A DNA stretch of 64,000 nucleotides from Coprobacter tertius (GCF_024330105.1 NZ_JANDHW010000013.1:1-64000), one strand, 5' to 3'. Shown: positions 26,455 to 37,770, numbered from the stretch's first letter. Program-made: numbers and translations. Notes: generated from the sequence alone by a model not told the origin.

Positions 26455-27804
26455 TTAATTCATTTCGTTCATCAGTTGATCGAGACCGTTACGAATGATT
26501 TTCTGTATTTCAAGTTTAGAAGTATCCACAAATTCACACAGAGCAAAATCTTCAGGTGCGACTTCATATATTCCCAGATTTTCCATTTTTTCAACATCAA
26601 ATGCCAAAGTCGATTTTATCAGAAACTCAGGTAAAATATCCATCGGGAATACCTTGTCGTACTCACCCGACATAATAATCGCTCTTTCACCGCCATGTAA
26701 ACGGGCATCTATCGTATATTCCTTTTTACGTCCCAGCAACCAGGTCGGATAACTGTGATTCACACTGTATTTTCCGAGGCCGACCGTTGCCCAGCCTAAA
26801 AACTCGTTACAGTCGTCCCCTTCGGGAATAACCGTAATCTGACTATGCGGAGCCCTCAAATAATCATCGGGACTAACTTTTGTACCTGTAAGTACATTAC
26901 CGCTAATATAGCGCTGATGATAATCGGCCTTTTTTACCCTTCCCTTAGTAATAGAATCGATTCGCGCGCCCAAACAGGTTTCGACGTAACAAGGTTTTGT
27001 TATTTCAGAACCGGTCACAGCGATCATACGAGAGAAATCGACTTTTCCGGTATTTATAAGACGACCGATAAAAAGGACATCGAAAGCACTCATAGTCCAA
27101 ACTACCTCACCTTTGTTCACCGGCGAAATGTGCTGAATTTGTACACCTACATTTCCGGCAGGATGCGGGCCATCGAAAGCGACAATTTCCACCCCCTTTA
27201 CCGCTACAGGATCCGAAGCTTTTACTCCCAAATATACTTTACCCTCAGTAAGTTTGCTCAAGGCATCGAGACCGCTTTGAAAGTTCTCCAACTCATTTTT
27301 CACCACAAAGGCAAAATCGGGAGCTAACGGAGCGGAATCCCAAGCCGTAACAAAAATATCGCGAGGAGTTTTTCCGGGATCGGCAATAACATCATAAGGG
27401 CGTTGTTTTATAAACGGAAACAACCCGGCATTCAATAATAGTTCGGAAAGTTGTTCCGGCGTAACTACAGAAAGATCTGTTTTACCGAAATCGACACCCG
27501 CCTGTTTTCCATCAGCTTTCACCGTTATGTCAAGAACCTTACGTCTTTCCCCTCTATTTACGGCAATAACCTCGCCACTTACCGGAGAGACAAATTTAAT
27601 TTCGGGACGATTTTTATCATACATAAGCGGTGTTCCGGCTTCTACATGATCCCCGGGCTTAACGGTCACTTTAGGCACGACACCATGAAAGTCGTCGGGA
27701 ATGAGAGCGAAATATTCGCTTGCGGGGACTTTCTCCACCACATATTCGGGCTTACCTTTCAGATTTATGTCCAACCCTTTTTTTAATTTCACCACATTTG
27801 CCAT
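26455..27804 (-). CDS. nqrA: Na+-NQR subunit A
   Basis: 449 residues, cytoplasmic, no membrane helix. Structural and quinone-site-associated subunit. The start at 27804 gives the family N-terminus (MANVVKLKKGLDINLKGKPE). The lipoyl-like barrel-sandwich segment VKPGDHVEAGTPLMYDKNRP is at about 65-85. First gene of the six-gene operon; a -7 element lies about 32 bases upstream. An in-frame extension to 27876 lacks family similarity. Confidence 0.97.
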   Translation of the reverse strand: MANVVKLKKGLDINLKGKPEYVVEKVPASEYFALIPDDFHGVVPKVTVKPGDHVEAGTPLMYDKNRPEIKFVSPVSGEVIAVNRGERRKVLDITVKADGKQAGVDFGKTDLSVVTPEQLSELLLNAGLFPFIKQRPYDVIADPGKTPRDIFVTAWDSAPLAPDFAFVVKNELENFQSGLDALSKLTEGKVYLGVKASDPVAVKGVEIVAFDGPHPAGNVGVQIQHISPVNKGEVVWTMSAFDVLFIGRLINTGKVDFSRMIAVTGSEITKPCYVETCLGARIDSITKGRVKKADYHQRYISGNVLTGTKVSPDDYLRAPHSQITVIPEGDDCNEFLGWATVGLGKYSVNHSYPTWLLGRKKEYTIDARLHGGERAIIMSGEYDKVFPMDILPEFLIKSTLAFDVEKMENLGIYEVAPEDFALCEFVDTSKLEIQKIIRNGLDQLMNEMN

Positions 27805-27835
27805 GTTATTTAATAGATTTTTTAGGATTCGGGTG

Positions 27836-27843
27836 CAAAGATA
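27836..27843 (-). promoter_or_regulatory. -7 element of the nqr operon
   Basis: TATCTTTG on the minus strand, 31 bases upstream of the nqrA start. No exact TTTG at the -33 position. The rest of the gap to the ppx gene (to 28072) shows nothing else I can name. Confidence 0.55.
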
Positions 27844-28072
27844 GTATTTTTTATCTCTTCTAAATACATCACACAAGGTAAATGAAGAATTTTTTCTTTA
27901 ATTAGCTTCTTAATAGTCAATTATAAAGAGTCGAAAACTGAAGCAAATTATTACCATTAAACATTTTTAAACAATCAAAACGATCGGGCATCCCAAAACG
28001 ACCTCCCTTATCTGTTAAGAAAGTCCTATTTCGAACTTATTCGATAAAATTCTTTCCTATACTGTTTAAAAA

Positions 28073-28969
28073 TTACAATTTCGCAGATAAAAACTGCTCG
28101 CATAAAGCATAAGTAATACCATCGACAATACCAATTGTAGGTACCCAAATACCTCCTGTTTTCATATGATTCGCAATTTGCAGGAATAATTCGGCTGCCG
28201 GAACGATAACATCGGCTCGGTCGGGTTTAAGATCGAACTTCTCCATACGTTCTTTTACCGAAAGAGGCGACAACCTGTCGAGAACTTCTCGTAAAGCTGC
28301 GGTAGTAAGTAAATTCCCCTTAGGCGTCCCCGAAAGTTTAAATATCTTATTAATATTTCCTCCCGATCCGATAATCGAAATATCGGGATACATCTGCCCG
28401 AGTAATCGAAGGTCATCATAAAGACGCAACAACTCTTCTTTATCAACTTTATTATTAAGAATACGTACCGTACCTATATTATACGAATGGGAATTCCGCA
28501 ATCTCCTGTCGCTGATCAGGCTTACTTCGGTACTTCCGCCGCCTACATCCACATAAATATAGTTGCCGGGACGATCCAACACATCGACAATATGGCTGTC
28601 ATACACGATACGAGCTTCTTCAAGGCCAGTAACAATCTCGATTTCCACTCCGGTTTTTTCGGTAATGTATTTCGCTACCTCCGGCCCATTTGCGGCATCA
28701 CGCATCGCAGATGTAGCACATGCCCTGTATGAAATAACATTATATACTTGCATAAGTTGCCTGAAGGCTTTAACCAGCCTCAACAATTTTCCCGTTTTAT
28801 CATTCGATATACGTCCGAGAGTAAAAGTATCTTGTCCGAGCCGTAAAGGTACACGTACCAGAAATACTTTGGTGAGAGAATCTATTGTTTCTCCCTCATT
28901 TATACCTTTTATCATAAGGCGCACGGCATTGGATCCGATATCGATCGCCGCAAAATTGAATTTACTCAT
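28073..28969 (-). CDS. exopolyphosphatase-related protein (Ppx/GppA family)
   Basis: 298 residues: just the two actin-like (ASKHA) domains, without the C-terminal HD-like domains of E. coli Ppx or GppA. ATP/phosphate loop motifs are clear: IDIGSNAVRLMI (10-22), YVDVGGGSTEVSLI (about 137-150) and GSGGNINKIF (about 205). Family members hydrolyse polyphosphate or the gamma phosphate of pppGpp, and this sequence alone does not say which. The ATG at 28969 removes a few non-conserved residues from a TTG start at 28987. It stands alone between nqr and sprA. Confidence 0.92.
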   Translation of the reverse strand: MSKFNFAAIDIGSNAVRLMIKGINEGETIDSLTKVFLVRVPLRLGQDTFTLGRISNDKTGKLLRLVKAFRQLMQVYNVISYRACATSAMRDAANGPEVAKYITEKTGVEIEIVTGLEEARIVYDSHIVDVLDRPGNYIYVDVGGGSTEVSLISDRRLRNSHSYNIGTVRILNNKVDKEELLRLYDDLRLLGQMYPDISIIGSGGNINKIFKLSGTPKGNLLTTAALREVLDRLSPLSVKERMEKFDLKPDRADVIVPAAELFLQIANHMKTGGIWVPTIGIVDGITYALCEQFLSAKL

Positions 28970-29060
28970 GCATAGCAAAATTTTCAAGTTGCTAAGATAA
29001 AGAGAAAACGGTAATTTTTTGTCGCCTTTCTTTCATTTTTAACAACAATGTAATATCCTT

Positions 29061-32000
29061 TTACCGCATCAGATCGATGCGGATAGAAACTCCGAAACTA
29101 CTATCCGAAGTGGGATAAGAAGTAGAAGATACCAACGGTGTATTTATCTGTTTATCGTAAAAAGCCCGTAAAGTAATCAACTTACTCAATGCATAATCGG
29201 CTGAAAATTTAAGTACTAAACTTTGCGTACCGCTGGTTGCCTGAGTAAAGTTCTGCTCGATACGACGTATCAATGCCTGATTTTTACGGAATGAAAATTC
29301 TCCGCGCAACGTAAGGTCGTTGCTGAATGTCTGGTCTTTATCATTTTTCATTTTCAAAAAGGCATTAAAATTCGTGATCTTATATCCGGCTCTTATCGAT
29401 ATATCCCGGGTCATCGATTCTACAATCTGGCCGGCGGCAGAATTTAAGCTCAATGTACGCGAATCTTTGTATTCGGCACCAAGCGTCACATTATTCTTCA
29501 TGGTTACATCAACGCCCAATAACGGTGCGAAACTTTCTACAATACTCACAGACGAGATATCGAAAGGAGAAGACGGAATGGGATTACCCGAAAGTTCGTC
29601 TTTTACAAAACCCATTTCTTCGTTCAGCCCGACCCAATTCAAATATGAGGTATAAGAACCTACCGTATAAGTACAACGATAAGCATGGCTCAATGTAATA
29701 GCCTTGAAATATTTACTCATAGATTTCATCTTGCCAAGCCCGTCGTATGTAATACGCCAGTTAGGAAGTAAACTGCGTAAAGAGGGAAATGCCGTAAGAC
29801 CTACCTTTTTGGCATCACGACCCGAATATGCAGCTATAAACGCAGGAATCATCACGTCGGGAGAATTTTTATTTACTCCGCCGTTCTGATCCGGATTATA
29901 TACATTGCCTCCCAAATTAGTTTCTCCAGCGATAAATCCGGCTTTCGGATAACGAGACCCGGCATAGCGATTTTCGAGCCGGGCCGCTATAATTTCACGA
30001 TTACGAAGAAATTGATCGAATGCTTTCGACTGATAACCGTTAGACGCCTTTGCTCCTCTAAGTGATGTACGTATAGCGACATGCGTCATTGTAAAGTTAC
30101 CACCTCTTATTACCGGCATACCGTCGTACATAAACTGTATCTGGTTATTTTTATTAGAAGTACGGTTGGCATTTAATGTTATTTTCAAGCCTTTAATCGG
30201 TTCGAGCGTAGCATCGATTTGCAACTCGTCGGTACGATTTATAATAGCGGGACTTACCAGCGAATCGTTCTGAATGAGCCATCCTTTTTCTGAAATTTTA
30301 CGAATATAGTTCTCATCGGTTATACCGAATGCGAAATCGAGACCGGGAGCCAATGCGCTATAAGAATTGGATTGCCCGAAAATATCACCCACATTCGGCC
30401 TGAAAGAAGGTACATTCATAGCATTGGCCCTACGATAACGCACCGATACGTTACGGGTCATCATCACAAACCGGGATGAATATTCGGCAGCCTTATACCA
30501 AAAACTTTCATCGATACGTTTTCCCGGAATGACCGAAACGGTAACCTGAGATCCGGCACTATCCTTATTCAATACCATAATACTATTAGCATCGATCACC
30601 TTATAACGTATTGGATACAATTTACCGTCCCGTGTTTTAGCCGAAACTTTCAATCGTTTATTATCGAGGTTATGACGCAGTGTAACCGTCGTATCGGACT
30701 TCAGAGTAATTCTCCTGTTAAATGATTTTGGCCGGGGTTTCGCAGGCGATGGCCGTCTGCTCCCACTAAACTTTTTATTTACATTTTTAAGAAATGTAGA
30801 TTTATTATACAGCGATTCGAGATTCATGCGTCCATCGAAACTCAACTCCCCGCGATTAGCGATATTATTACCGAGTTCGGTCTCGGCATCAACATATACA
30901 CCCCGGTCCCAAGTATAATTAGAATTGAATTTCGCACCGAGGTTCATCCAATCGAGAACCGGAATTTTATTTAACGGTAAATCAAAAGAAGCGGTAAAAT
31001 TCTGGTTATAATTCCAGGGACGACCTAAATGCAAAATACTCTGCATAACCGTATCCTTCCAAGCCCGGTATTCATCCGGAAAAAGTTTTTTATTCACCAC
31101 ACCAGCCGGCTCATCGATACGGGCATTCGTCATGGTCGATAAACTTAAATTAAGTGACTTAGTCAGATTCCATTGCAACGAAAATTGCCGATCCCACAAG
31201 AAATTTTTATTTACTGATATAGGCATATCCAGGAAACCTTCATCGATACTCCGCAGCTGTTGTTCGTAATAATAACGCGAAATATTAGTCGTAAAAGAAA
31301 TATTGGTCGGCAAATAATTTAATCCGAAATCTTTAAAAAGCTTTAGATGCTTCGAATTGCTTTTAATAAAAGCAAACGGTGTAAACGGTTTTACATAAGG
31401 AGTATAGGTATAACTAAAATTACCTCTGCGATCATACGTATTTTCAAATAATGTCGTCGGATTTTTTTTGCTCTGCTTATTCGAAGAATAGCTAAGCGAA
31501 AAATTAGCCGGATCGTAAGGCATAGGATTTTTACTCTGAATATCTACTTTAAATCCCGAAATACTAAAACTTTCTACTTTCGATCGATCTGTCGAGAATT
31601 CACTAATAGAATCCTTTTCGCTTTTGGATTGAGCATTATCCAAAGCATCTTTCAGCAAAATATCCTGATCGAGAGGATTATATTTCGGCGTCGTACGCTC
31701 CTCGGAAACCGAATAGAATAAGGGAGCCTTTATCTTAGCCTTTTCCGGCAAAAAACGGCCGACATCAACCATTGTCGCTACATTATACTGATAATAATTA
31801 TCTAACCGACGCTCACTCAAACTTTGGTCGAGACCACCGAAACCCACTGTCTCAACATGACCGCCGACATTTACGGTAGCCAAATCGGAAATACTCAAAT
31901 TCATATTCGCACGAGCAGCCCAACCTCCATCTTCATTAAAACCCGACATACGCAACTCATTAACCCAAACGACAATATCCTTTTCGGTTGCTGCATTGTT

Positions 32001-35000
32001 GCGTACTCCTATTAAAATAGTCGATATATCGGATAAACTGGGATTTCCCATAATCGTAACCTTATTTTTAGGTTTATCGGGATCATACTCGGAATATGGT
32101 TTCAAATTACTAACCGACGACATGCCTTTCCGTTTAGCCGCATTCCGTTTCAATTTAAGATCGGTCAGCAGTGTCAAAGGGAAGTCGAACATATTTTGTG
32201 AAGGCCATACGGTATTCTGATCCTGAGCATTATAAGTATTATAATAACCTTCAGGAGTAAGATCAAGCGGGATTTCATATTCATAATAATTATTACGTTG
32301 ATCGGATCCGATGCGTAAAAATACCGACATCTCGCCGTTCTTTAAACTCGTTTTATCATCGATGAGTTTTTCGGCATGAGTAAACATCTGCAAACGCTTA
32401 TAATTACGCATATCAATACCCGTATTTTTATAAACAGCCCGGGCGGCTTTAGAAGGGAGACTGGTAATTTTTAACGACATCGCCTGCTCGTTGAGTTGAG
32501 TGATTTGTGACTGTCCCGGATCGATGACACGAGTTATGCCCGGAGGCAAGACATAGTTTACAGGAGTTTGACCGGCATTTTCCTCTATATTTACAACCGA
32601 TACCTCCAAGTCCCCTTCGGCCGGAAGATTGGTATTTCCACCATTGTCATTTTTTAGACTCAGAGTATAAGAACGCCATTCTCCACGTACTAGCTCCATA
32701 GTCGCAAAACGCAAATGTGTAGGTTTTTTGAAACCGGTCATAAACATTCGGGCAAAACGAATCGTACGAAAATCTTGTATAGAACCGAATTTTTCACGGG
32801 GCTCGTGTGTTTTGTCATCCGAATCGTCTTTCAAAGGTATTTTAAACTGATACCAGGTAACTTCTTCATTTTTGCCGTTTCTCAAATGTACGGTTGTGGT
32901 ACGCTTATCGGTAATATAATTATATCCCACCTTTAAGTCTTCGGGGCGTATTCTTACTTTATATTGGTAATATCGTTCATATTCGTTCAATGTATTGTCC
33001 TGATTGATATCTTCCACATCAGGTACACTTTTAGACGACTGATAATATTTATCAGCGGCATCATCGGGCGATGTCGAGTTTCCTTCGAGACCGTTATAAT
33101 GTTTGTAACGTTCGAGAATATTCATTTGCGCATTGTCATAATCCACTCCCCTGAAAAAATGATAGTTATCACCCGCAGGATCGTTAATTGGAGAGAACTG
33201 GTCTTGCTCCATTCTTGAGATTGTTTCCTGAGAAAGTTTCGGTCGTAATTGCTTCAAAAAATTAGCATACGAATAATACGAGAATTCTTCATCGTTAGAT
33301 AAACCATCGAGCCCAACATCCTGCTTTTCCCGGGCTCCCTTGCTATTATCAAAAGCATATACCATCGATTGACGTTTAGAAACACGTCCCCATACTGTCG
33401 ATGACAACTGCGTCGTATCCCCATCTATCGGCAATCCGTTTTCAAACGACTTCATACCGTCTTTAAGAATATCTTCCGAAATTTCCCCGAAGTTAAAATA
33501 TAAATATCCTCCCTCATTATAATCCTGATCATTGTACAAAAACGGATCGAGCATCCAAAATTGGAGATACTCGATATTCGCGGCTTCAAAATCGGGCGTA
33601 TCCATTTTACGCATGATTCCCCCCCATCGGTTTTCCGGATCGAGGAAATTTCCATCGGGTCCCACCTGATTCACATCCATATTGTAGGGTCCTCTCTCTT
33701 GCGGATAATACGAAAGATTAAGTACTTGCAACGTATTACTTTCGCCATAACCTAACTCTTTGTTAGGAAAAATTTCACTAACGTCGACTTCTCGGATATA
33801 ATGATTAGAAAGCTGATCGAGATCATTTTTAATATGCGCCGGTACCAAAGATGAGTTTCTTTGAGTAAACAAACGATCGATATAATACCATGATATAAGA
33901 GACCGGTTTTTACCGTATTCGTAATTATTAGACAATTTAGATTCCGGGAACATCGAAGGGGTAGATGCAATCACCCAAGAATAAGGAGTACGTATATCGA
34001 GTCCAAGCTGAGAAGCTTCGAAATCATCGATATAAGATTGCGCTTTATTTTTAGCTTTACCGGGAATAAGTTGTGCGAATTCGGCATTTATCGCCAGGCG
34101 CGAAGGCGCCGTAGCATTTACCGTGGGTATTTTATTAACCAATGAAGTAAGCCACTGAAATTCGGTTGTATAAGAGGTATTCAGTCCCCACAAAGTATTA
34201 TTAAGTACTTCGTTCCCCAAATTTACTTTTTCGGTTAACGATTTTTCTCCCAGATGCATTATCGTCCCTCCTAATGTAAAATTCTTCGAGAATTTATAAC
34301 TAAGGTCGAGTCCTACCATTGTTTTACGCTGCATATTCATAAAAGTCTGGCTTTCGAGAGAAACGCTGATCGGCGTACCGGAATCGATATAACTCTGATT
34401 CAGGATAGTGACCACTCCCATCGAATAATCGACCGAATAATCTACATTTTCGGTAAGTGTCATACCGCCGGCCGTTACCCTAACCGATCCACGAGGAACA
34501 TTCATGGCATTTAAACGTATCTCGGCACCCGACGAAGAACGAAATTCACCTTTCATGACAAATTTGTTCTTATCGGCAAACTGCCGGGCTGCCGTGAGCG
34601 TAGAATCATATAATTCCTGATATATATATTTATCGACATCGGGATAATTCCCTATTTTTTTCTTCAGGTGAGAACCGAACGGTTCTACAACCGGGAAAAT
34701 CACGCGCCCCATAGAAGGAATAATCGTATACCCGTCGACAAAGTCGAAAAAACCGTTAGGATTAACTTCATTATTATTATCGAGGCGGTCGAGATTCATC
34801 ACTTTCAGCAATGTCTGGTTCTTGATATCTCCCACCGGCAAATAAGTAAGACTCACCCCGGCTGTATCGCTTTTATAATATATGTCGAGACGGAATTTTT
34901 CTTTCTGTATCTGCATCGCATTTAACGAATACACATTTTTCATCATCAACTTCCAGATCGGCAAATTAGTCGTTATCGTCGTACCCTTGAGCATCTTCAA

Positions 35001-36530
35001 GAAAAGACATTCGTCGGTATTGGTGATATTCCCCGAAAACTCTCCCACTTGATAATGCTGGCCGTTTTTCGTGTATTCAAATGCGACGGCCAGTACCTCA
35101 TCCGAGTTAAGTCTGCTTTTCAACGATATATAACCTAACTGCGAATTCAGCACATATTCCGAACTTTCGAGTTTTCTGGCGTTTTCAATCTTTACATAAT
35201 CCTGGCCTCCTACTACTTGCGGAGGAAGATTTTCTTCAAGAGCCTGAGTGACGAGATTTATGTTACGCGCCCCCTCGATACTCTTTATGACGGAATATAA
35301 ACGATTCGAGTTATTAGAAGGGATTTTGGATCCTCCATTACCCCATCCCGGATAAGCCAGTTTGTCAGATTCGGCTAAGTCCATAAAAGCAACGATATTA
35401 CGTGACTGGTCGAAATTACTTTGCTTATTCGTAACCCATACTTCTATACGGTTAATCGTTATTCCAGAAGAAATGTATGGTAATTTAGAAATAAAATTAT
35501 CGTAATTATCCCTGAAATACTGGGCCAGAAAAAAATGGCGGTTTTCATCATACTGATCGGCGCTAAACTCAAAATCGGTCATCTGTCCGCCCCCACTCGA
35601 ATTTACCGTCTTCGATTCCGATTCCTGCTGGGATACCAAAGCCGTTGCCGTAAGTTTACCGAATTGCAAAGTGGCTTTTACTCCGAATAACGCAGCACTT
35701 CCCCTGATCAAAGACGACCCGGTAGTCATACTCACGTTACCGGCCTCTATATTCTTAATAATTTCGTCTTCCTTTCCCTCGTATTGTAACTTTAGTTTTT
35801 GCTGATCGAAATCGAAAGTAGCATCCGTATTATAATTCATCCCGAAGTTTAACTTATCTCCTACCTTCGCCGTCACATTGGCTTGTATCTTTTCGTCGAA
35901 GTCGAAATATGTTTTTTTACGAGCACGTATCGCCAGAGCCGGATTATCGATCTTATTGGTCTTTATGCTCATCGTAATTTCAGCAGATCCCTGAGTTTTT
36001 ATCTGAACACCTCCCGGGCCGAAAACTTTATCCAAAGGCCCGATATTAAATTTCATATCGAGAAAATTAAATCCCTCTTTTCTCTTCGCGAAACTTTCGG
36101 CATTTTTCTGCTGATAATATGCTTGCATCGATTTCTGCAACGAATAATCCTTATACTCATCTGCCGAAAGCATAAAGGGGGTCATAATATCGTAATCACC
36201 CACCTTACTATGTATCACATAACTATTCGTTTGTGGATCGTATTCCACCACAGTCTGCACATTCTCAGGAGTTTTAAGATCGGCAGGAGACTTTTTAAGC
36301 AAATCATCATACGTTTCGGGAGAAGTTTTCGTCACAGGAAAACGCGACTTGACCGTCTTTACAGAATCGGAATCAGAATCGGCAATTATTTGTCGGGCGA
36401 CTTGCTCTGCCATATATTCTGAAAAATCAGAGACAGAGAAAGTACGTTCATAAGCAGCAAAAGCGGAGTAAAATCCTACCCCGCCGATAAAGAGAAAAAT
36501 ATATATCAGTACGTTTAACCTCTTACTCAT
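29061..36530 (-). CDS. sprA: T9SS outer membrane translocon SprA/Sov
   Basis: 2,489 residues, the size expected for SprA. It forms the very large single-chain barrel through which T9SS clients cross the outer membrane. Signal peptide (about 1-25, ending SAFA), then the repeated SprA N-terminal domains; the remainder is a series of long beta-strands, including the double-Ser/aromatic repeats typical of the family, with several plug and lid insertions. The last residues are a barrel-closing strand (FGVSIRIDLMR). It lies 35 bases downstream of ruvA on the same strand, the arrangement common in this phylum. The window also has the plug protein gene (47670-48941) that closes this pore, gldH and a likely client (57441-61976). 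Confidence 0.96.
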   Translation of the reverse strand: MSKRLNVLIYIFLFIGGVGFYSAFAAYERTFSVSDFSEYMAEQVARQIIADSDSDSVKTVKSRFPVTKTSPETYDDLLKKSPADLKTPENVQTVVEYDPQTNSYVIHSKVGDYDIMTPFMLSADEYKDYSLQKSMQAYYQQKNAESFAKRKEGFNFLDMKFNIGPLDKVFGPGGVQIKTQGSAEITMSIKTNKIDNPALAIRARKKTYFDFDEKIQANVTAKVGDKLNFGMNYNTDATFDFDQQKLKLQYEGKEDEIIKNIEAGNVSMTTGSSLIRGSAALFGVKATLQFGKLTATALVSQQESESKTVNSSGGGQMTDFEFSADQYDENRHFFLAQYFRDNYDNFISKLPYISSGITINRIEVWVTNKQSNFDQSRNIVAFMDLAESDKLAYPGWGNGGSKIPSNNSNRLYSVIKSIEGARNINLVTQALEENLPPQVVGGQDYVKIENARKLESSEYVLNSQLGYISLKSRLNSDEVLAVAFEYTKNGQHYQVGEFSGNITNTDECLFLKMLKGTTITTNLPIWKLMMKNVYSLNAMQIQKEKFRLDIYYKSDTAGVSLTYLPVGDIKNQTLLKVMNLDRLDNNNEVNPNGFFDFVDGYTIIPSMGRVIFPVVEPFGSHLKKKIGNYPDVDKYIYQELYDSTLTAARQFADKNKFVMKGEFRSSSGAEIRLNAMNVPRGSVRVTAGGMTLTENVDYSVDYSMGVVTILNQSYIDSGTPISVSLESQTFMNMQRKTMVGLDLSYKFSKNFTLGGTIMHLGEKSLTEKVNLGNEVLNNTLWGLNTSYTTEFQWLTSLVNKIPTVNATAPSRLAINAEFAQLIPGKAKNKAQSYIDDFEASQLGLDIRTPYSWVIASTPSMFPESKLSNNYEYGKNRSLISWYYIDRLFTQRNSSLVPAHIKNDLDQLSNHYIREVDVSEIFPNKELGYGESNTLQVLNLSYYPQERGPYNMDVNQVGPDGNFLDPENRWGGIMRKMDTPDFEAANIEYLQFWMLDPFLYNDQDYNEGGYLYFNFGEISEDILKDGMKSFENGLPIDGDTTQLSSTVWGRVSKRQSMVYAFDNSKGAREKQDVGLDGLSNDEEFSYYSYANFLKQLRPKLSQETISRMEQDQFSPINDPAGDNYHFFRGVDYDNAQMNILERYKHYNGLEGNSTSPDDAADKYYQSSKSVPDVEDINQDNTLNEYERYYQYKVRIRPEDLKVGYNYITDKRTTTVHLRNGKNEEVTWYQFKIPLKDDSDDKTHEPREKFGSIQDFRTIRFARMFMTGFKKPTHLRFATMELVRGEWRSYTLSLKNDNGGNTNLPAEGDLEVSVVNIEENAGQTPVNYVLPPGITRVIDPGQSQITQLNEQAMSLKITSLPSKAARAVYKNTGIDMRNYKRLQMFTHAEKLIDDKTSLKNGEMSVFLRIGSDQRNNYYEYEIPLDLTPEGYYNTYNAQDQNTVWPSQNMFDFPLTLLTDLKLKRNAAKRKGMSSVSNLKPYSEYDPDKPKNKVTIMGNPSLSDISTILIGVRNNAATEKDIVVWVNELRMSGFNEDGGWAARANMNLSISDLATVNVGGHVETVGFGGLDQSLSERRLDNYYQYNVATMVDVGRFLPEKAKIKAPLFYSVSEERTTPKYNPLDQDILLKDALDNAQSKSEKDSISEFSTDRSKVESFSISGFKVDIQSKNPMPYDPANFSLSYSSNKQSKKNPTTLFENTYDRRGNFSYTYTPYVKPFTPFAFIKSNSKHLKLFKDFGLNYLPTNISFTTNISRYYYEQQLRSIDEGFLDMPISVNKNFLWDRQFSLQWNLTKSLNLSLSTMTNARIDEPAGVVNKKLFPDEYRAWKDTVMQSILHLGRPWNYNQNFTASFDLPLNKIPVLDWMNLGAKFNSNYTWDRGVYVDAETELGNNIANRGELSFDGRMNLESLYNKSTFLKNVNKKFSGSRRPSPAKPRPKSFNRRITLKSDTTVTLRHNLDNKRLKVSAKTRDGKLYPIRYKVIDANSIMVLNKDSAGSQVTVSVIPGKRIDESFWYKAAEYSSRFVMMTRNVSVRYRRANAMNVPSFRPNVGDIFGQSNSYSALAPGLDFAFGITDENYIRKISEKGWLIQNDSLVSPAIINRTDELQIDATLEPIKGLKITLNANRTSNKNNQIQFMYDGMPVIRGGNFTMTHVAIRTSLRGAKASNGYQSKAFDQFLRNREIIAARLENRYAGSRYPKAGFIAGETNLGGNVYNPDQNGGVNKNSPDVMIPAFIAAYSGRDAKKVGLTAFPSLRSLLPNWRITYDGLGKMKSMSKYFKAITLSHAYRCTYTVGSYTSYLNWVGLNEEMGFVKDELSGNPIPSSPFDISSVSIVESFAPLLGVDVTMKNNVTLGAEYKDSRTLSLNSAAGQIVESMTRDISIRAGYKITNFNAFLKMKNDKDQTFSNDLTLRGEFSFRKNQALIRRIEQNFTQATSGTQSLVLKFSADYALSKLITLRAFYDKQINTPLVSSTSYPTSDSSFGVSIRIDLMR

Positions 36531-36565
36531 TGTTTTGCATAGCCCCCATTGTCAGGCGGCCTGCA

Positions 36566-37147
36566 TTACATCATTTTCAGAGCCGCCTTAATCACCTCTT
36601 CGACTCTCATTCGGGGTGATTCTTTCAATAACTTTTGTACTGCCTTCAACGATTGTGATTGAGCAAAACCCAACATAACCAATGCGGCCACTGCTTCTTC
36701 TTGAATCTCGTTAGTTTGGGAAGTACCTATATTTAACGTAGCACTACCGGGTTTTATTTTATCTTTGAGGTCAACAATTATTCTTTGAGCTGTTTTTGCC
36801 CCTATTCCTTTCACCCCTTTCAACAGATTCACATTCTCTGACGCGATAACCTGTTCCAATTCTACAGGAGATAATGAAGAGAGAATCATACGAGCCGTAT
36901 TAGGTCCCACACCGGAAACAGAAATCAGAAGCAAAAATAACTCACGTTCTTTTCGATCGAGAAAACCATAAAGAATCCACGCATCTTCCCGTATCGCCTC
37001 ATATATATAAAGTCGTACGATTTCTTTAGTCGATAGAGCCGAGTATGTATTCAGTGTAATGTTAGCCAAATAACCGATTCCATTACAATCGATTACGACC
37101 GATGCAGGTGTAAGATCGGTTATTTTACCGGTAAGATATTCTATCAT
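36566..37147 (-). CDS. ruvA: Holliday junction helicase subunit RuvA
   Basis: 193 residues. Binds four-way junctions and loads RuvB. Domain I (OB fold, about 1-62: [19 protein letters not shown]), domain II with the two helix-hairpin-helix motifs ([20 protein letters not shown] and [20 protein letters not shown]), and domain III, which contacts RuvB (about 145-193). The ATG at 37147 gives the family N-terminus; the upstream codon at 37168 does not. Likely co-transcribed with sprA. A -7 element, TATCTTTG, overlaps 37166-37173. Confidence 0.96.
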   Translation of the reverse strand: MIEYLTGKITDLTPASVVIDCNGIGYLANITLNTYSALSTKEIVRLYIYEAIREDAWILYGFLDRKERELFLLLISVSGVGPNTARMILSSLSPVELEQVIASENVNLLKGVKGIGAKTAQRIIVDLKDKIKPGSATLNIGTSQTNEIQEEAVAALVMLGFAQSQSLKAVQKLLKESPRMRVEEVIKAALKMM

Positions 37148-37165
37148 TTTATTGTTTTTTCTTAT

Positions 37166-37173
37166 CAAAGATA
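37166..37173 (-). promoter_or_regulatory. -7 element of ruvA-sprA
   Basis: TATCTTTG on the minus strand, 18 bases upstream of the ruvA start at 37147. It supports that start because the codon at 37168 lies within this element. No -33 box recognised. Confidence 0.5.
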
Positions 37174-37337
37174 AGAATTAAAATTGAGACTTAGTGCAGA
37201 ATGCAGTGATAAGGCCGATGAACAGCTTAATGAAAACAAACATGATCTATTTGATACAAGAACTATTCCATTTTTTTAATATTCGCAAACCCAACGATAT
37301 ATTTTAGTAATTTAATGTATATAGTTTGGTTAATTAA

Positions 37338-37649
37338 CCGCTATCTTTATTCCCCGATAAATGGGCAGACAAAAATAATAATATCATCAAGTATCAATCC
37401 CAAACCGTCAGCAAAGACCTTGAAGGAATAACAACGGATGGAGCAAACTCAATCAAGAGGACCTCTATAACAAAATATGATGAAAATGACTTTGAAATAG
37501 AAAATACACAAATTGAAAACAAAGATACCACAATATATACCTACACGTATTCCAGATATGACGACCACGGCAACTGGACAGAAAAGAAAATACAAATAAA
37601 TGGCCACTTCAAATATATAGTCAAAAGGAGTATAAAATATGCGGAATAA
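37338..37649 (+). pseudogene. 3' end of a decayed secreted/lipoprotein gene
   Basis: A frame of 103 codons with no start codon and a stop on each side. It looks like real coding sequence, with a Tyr/Asp/Asn-rich repeat ending of the kind seen in Bacteroidota surface proteins (SRYDDHGNWTEKKIQING, then IVKRSIKYAE at the end). The 5' part of the gene is missing: upstream (37174-37337) there are only short frames. I infer a gene truncated by deletion or by the transposition event marked by the IS4 remnant 120 bases downstream. Confidence 0.55.
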
Positions 37650-37770
37650 CAGTACTCTCGGAAAGTAAAATTTACGCTACATTCCCAACTCCAGATGAAA
37701 CATCGCAGAATTTATTTGTATTCTTTACAGCATTCTATATATTACTCCAAAACTTCTTTACTATAAGATG

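Noticed and set aside
35883-36422. Long open frame antisense to sprA
   Set aside because: It is entirely antisense within a strongly coding, family-recognised gene and has no ribosome site or family features; several similar antisense frames occur in sprA, AcrB-like, tamB and the beta-galactosidase gene.
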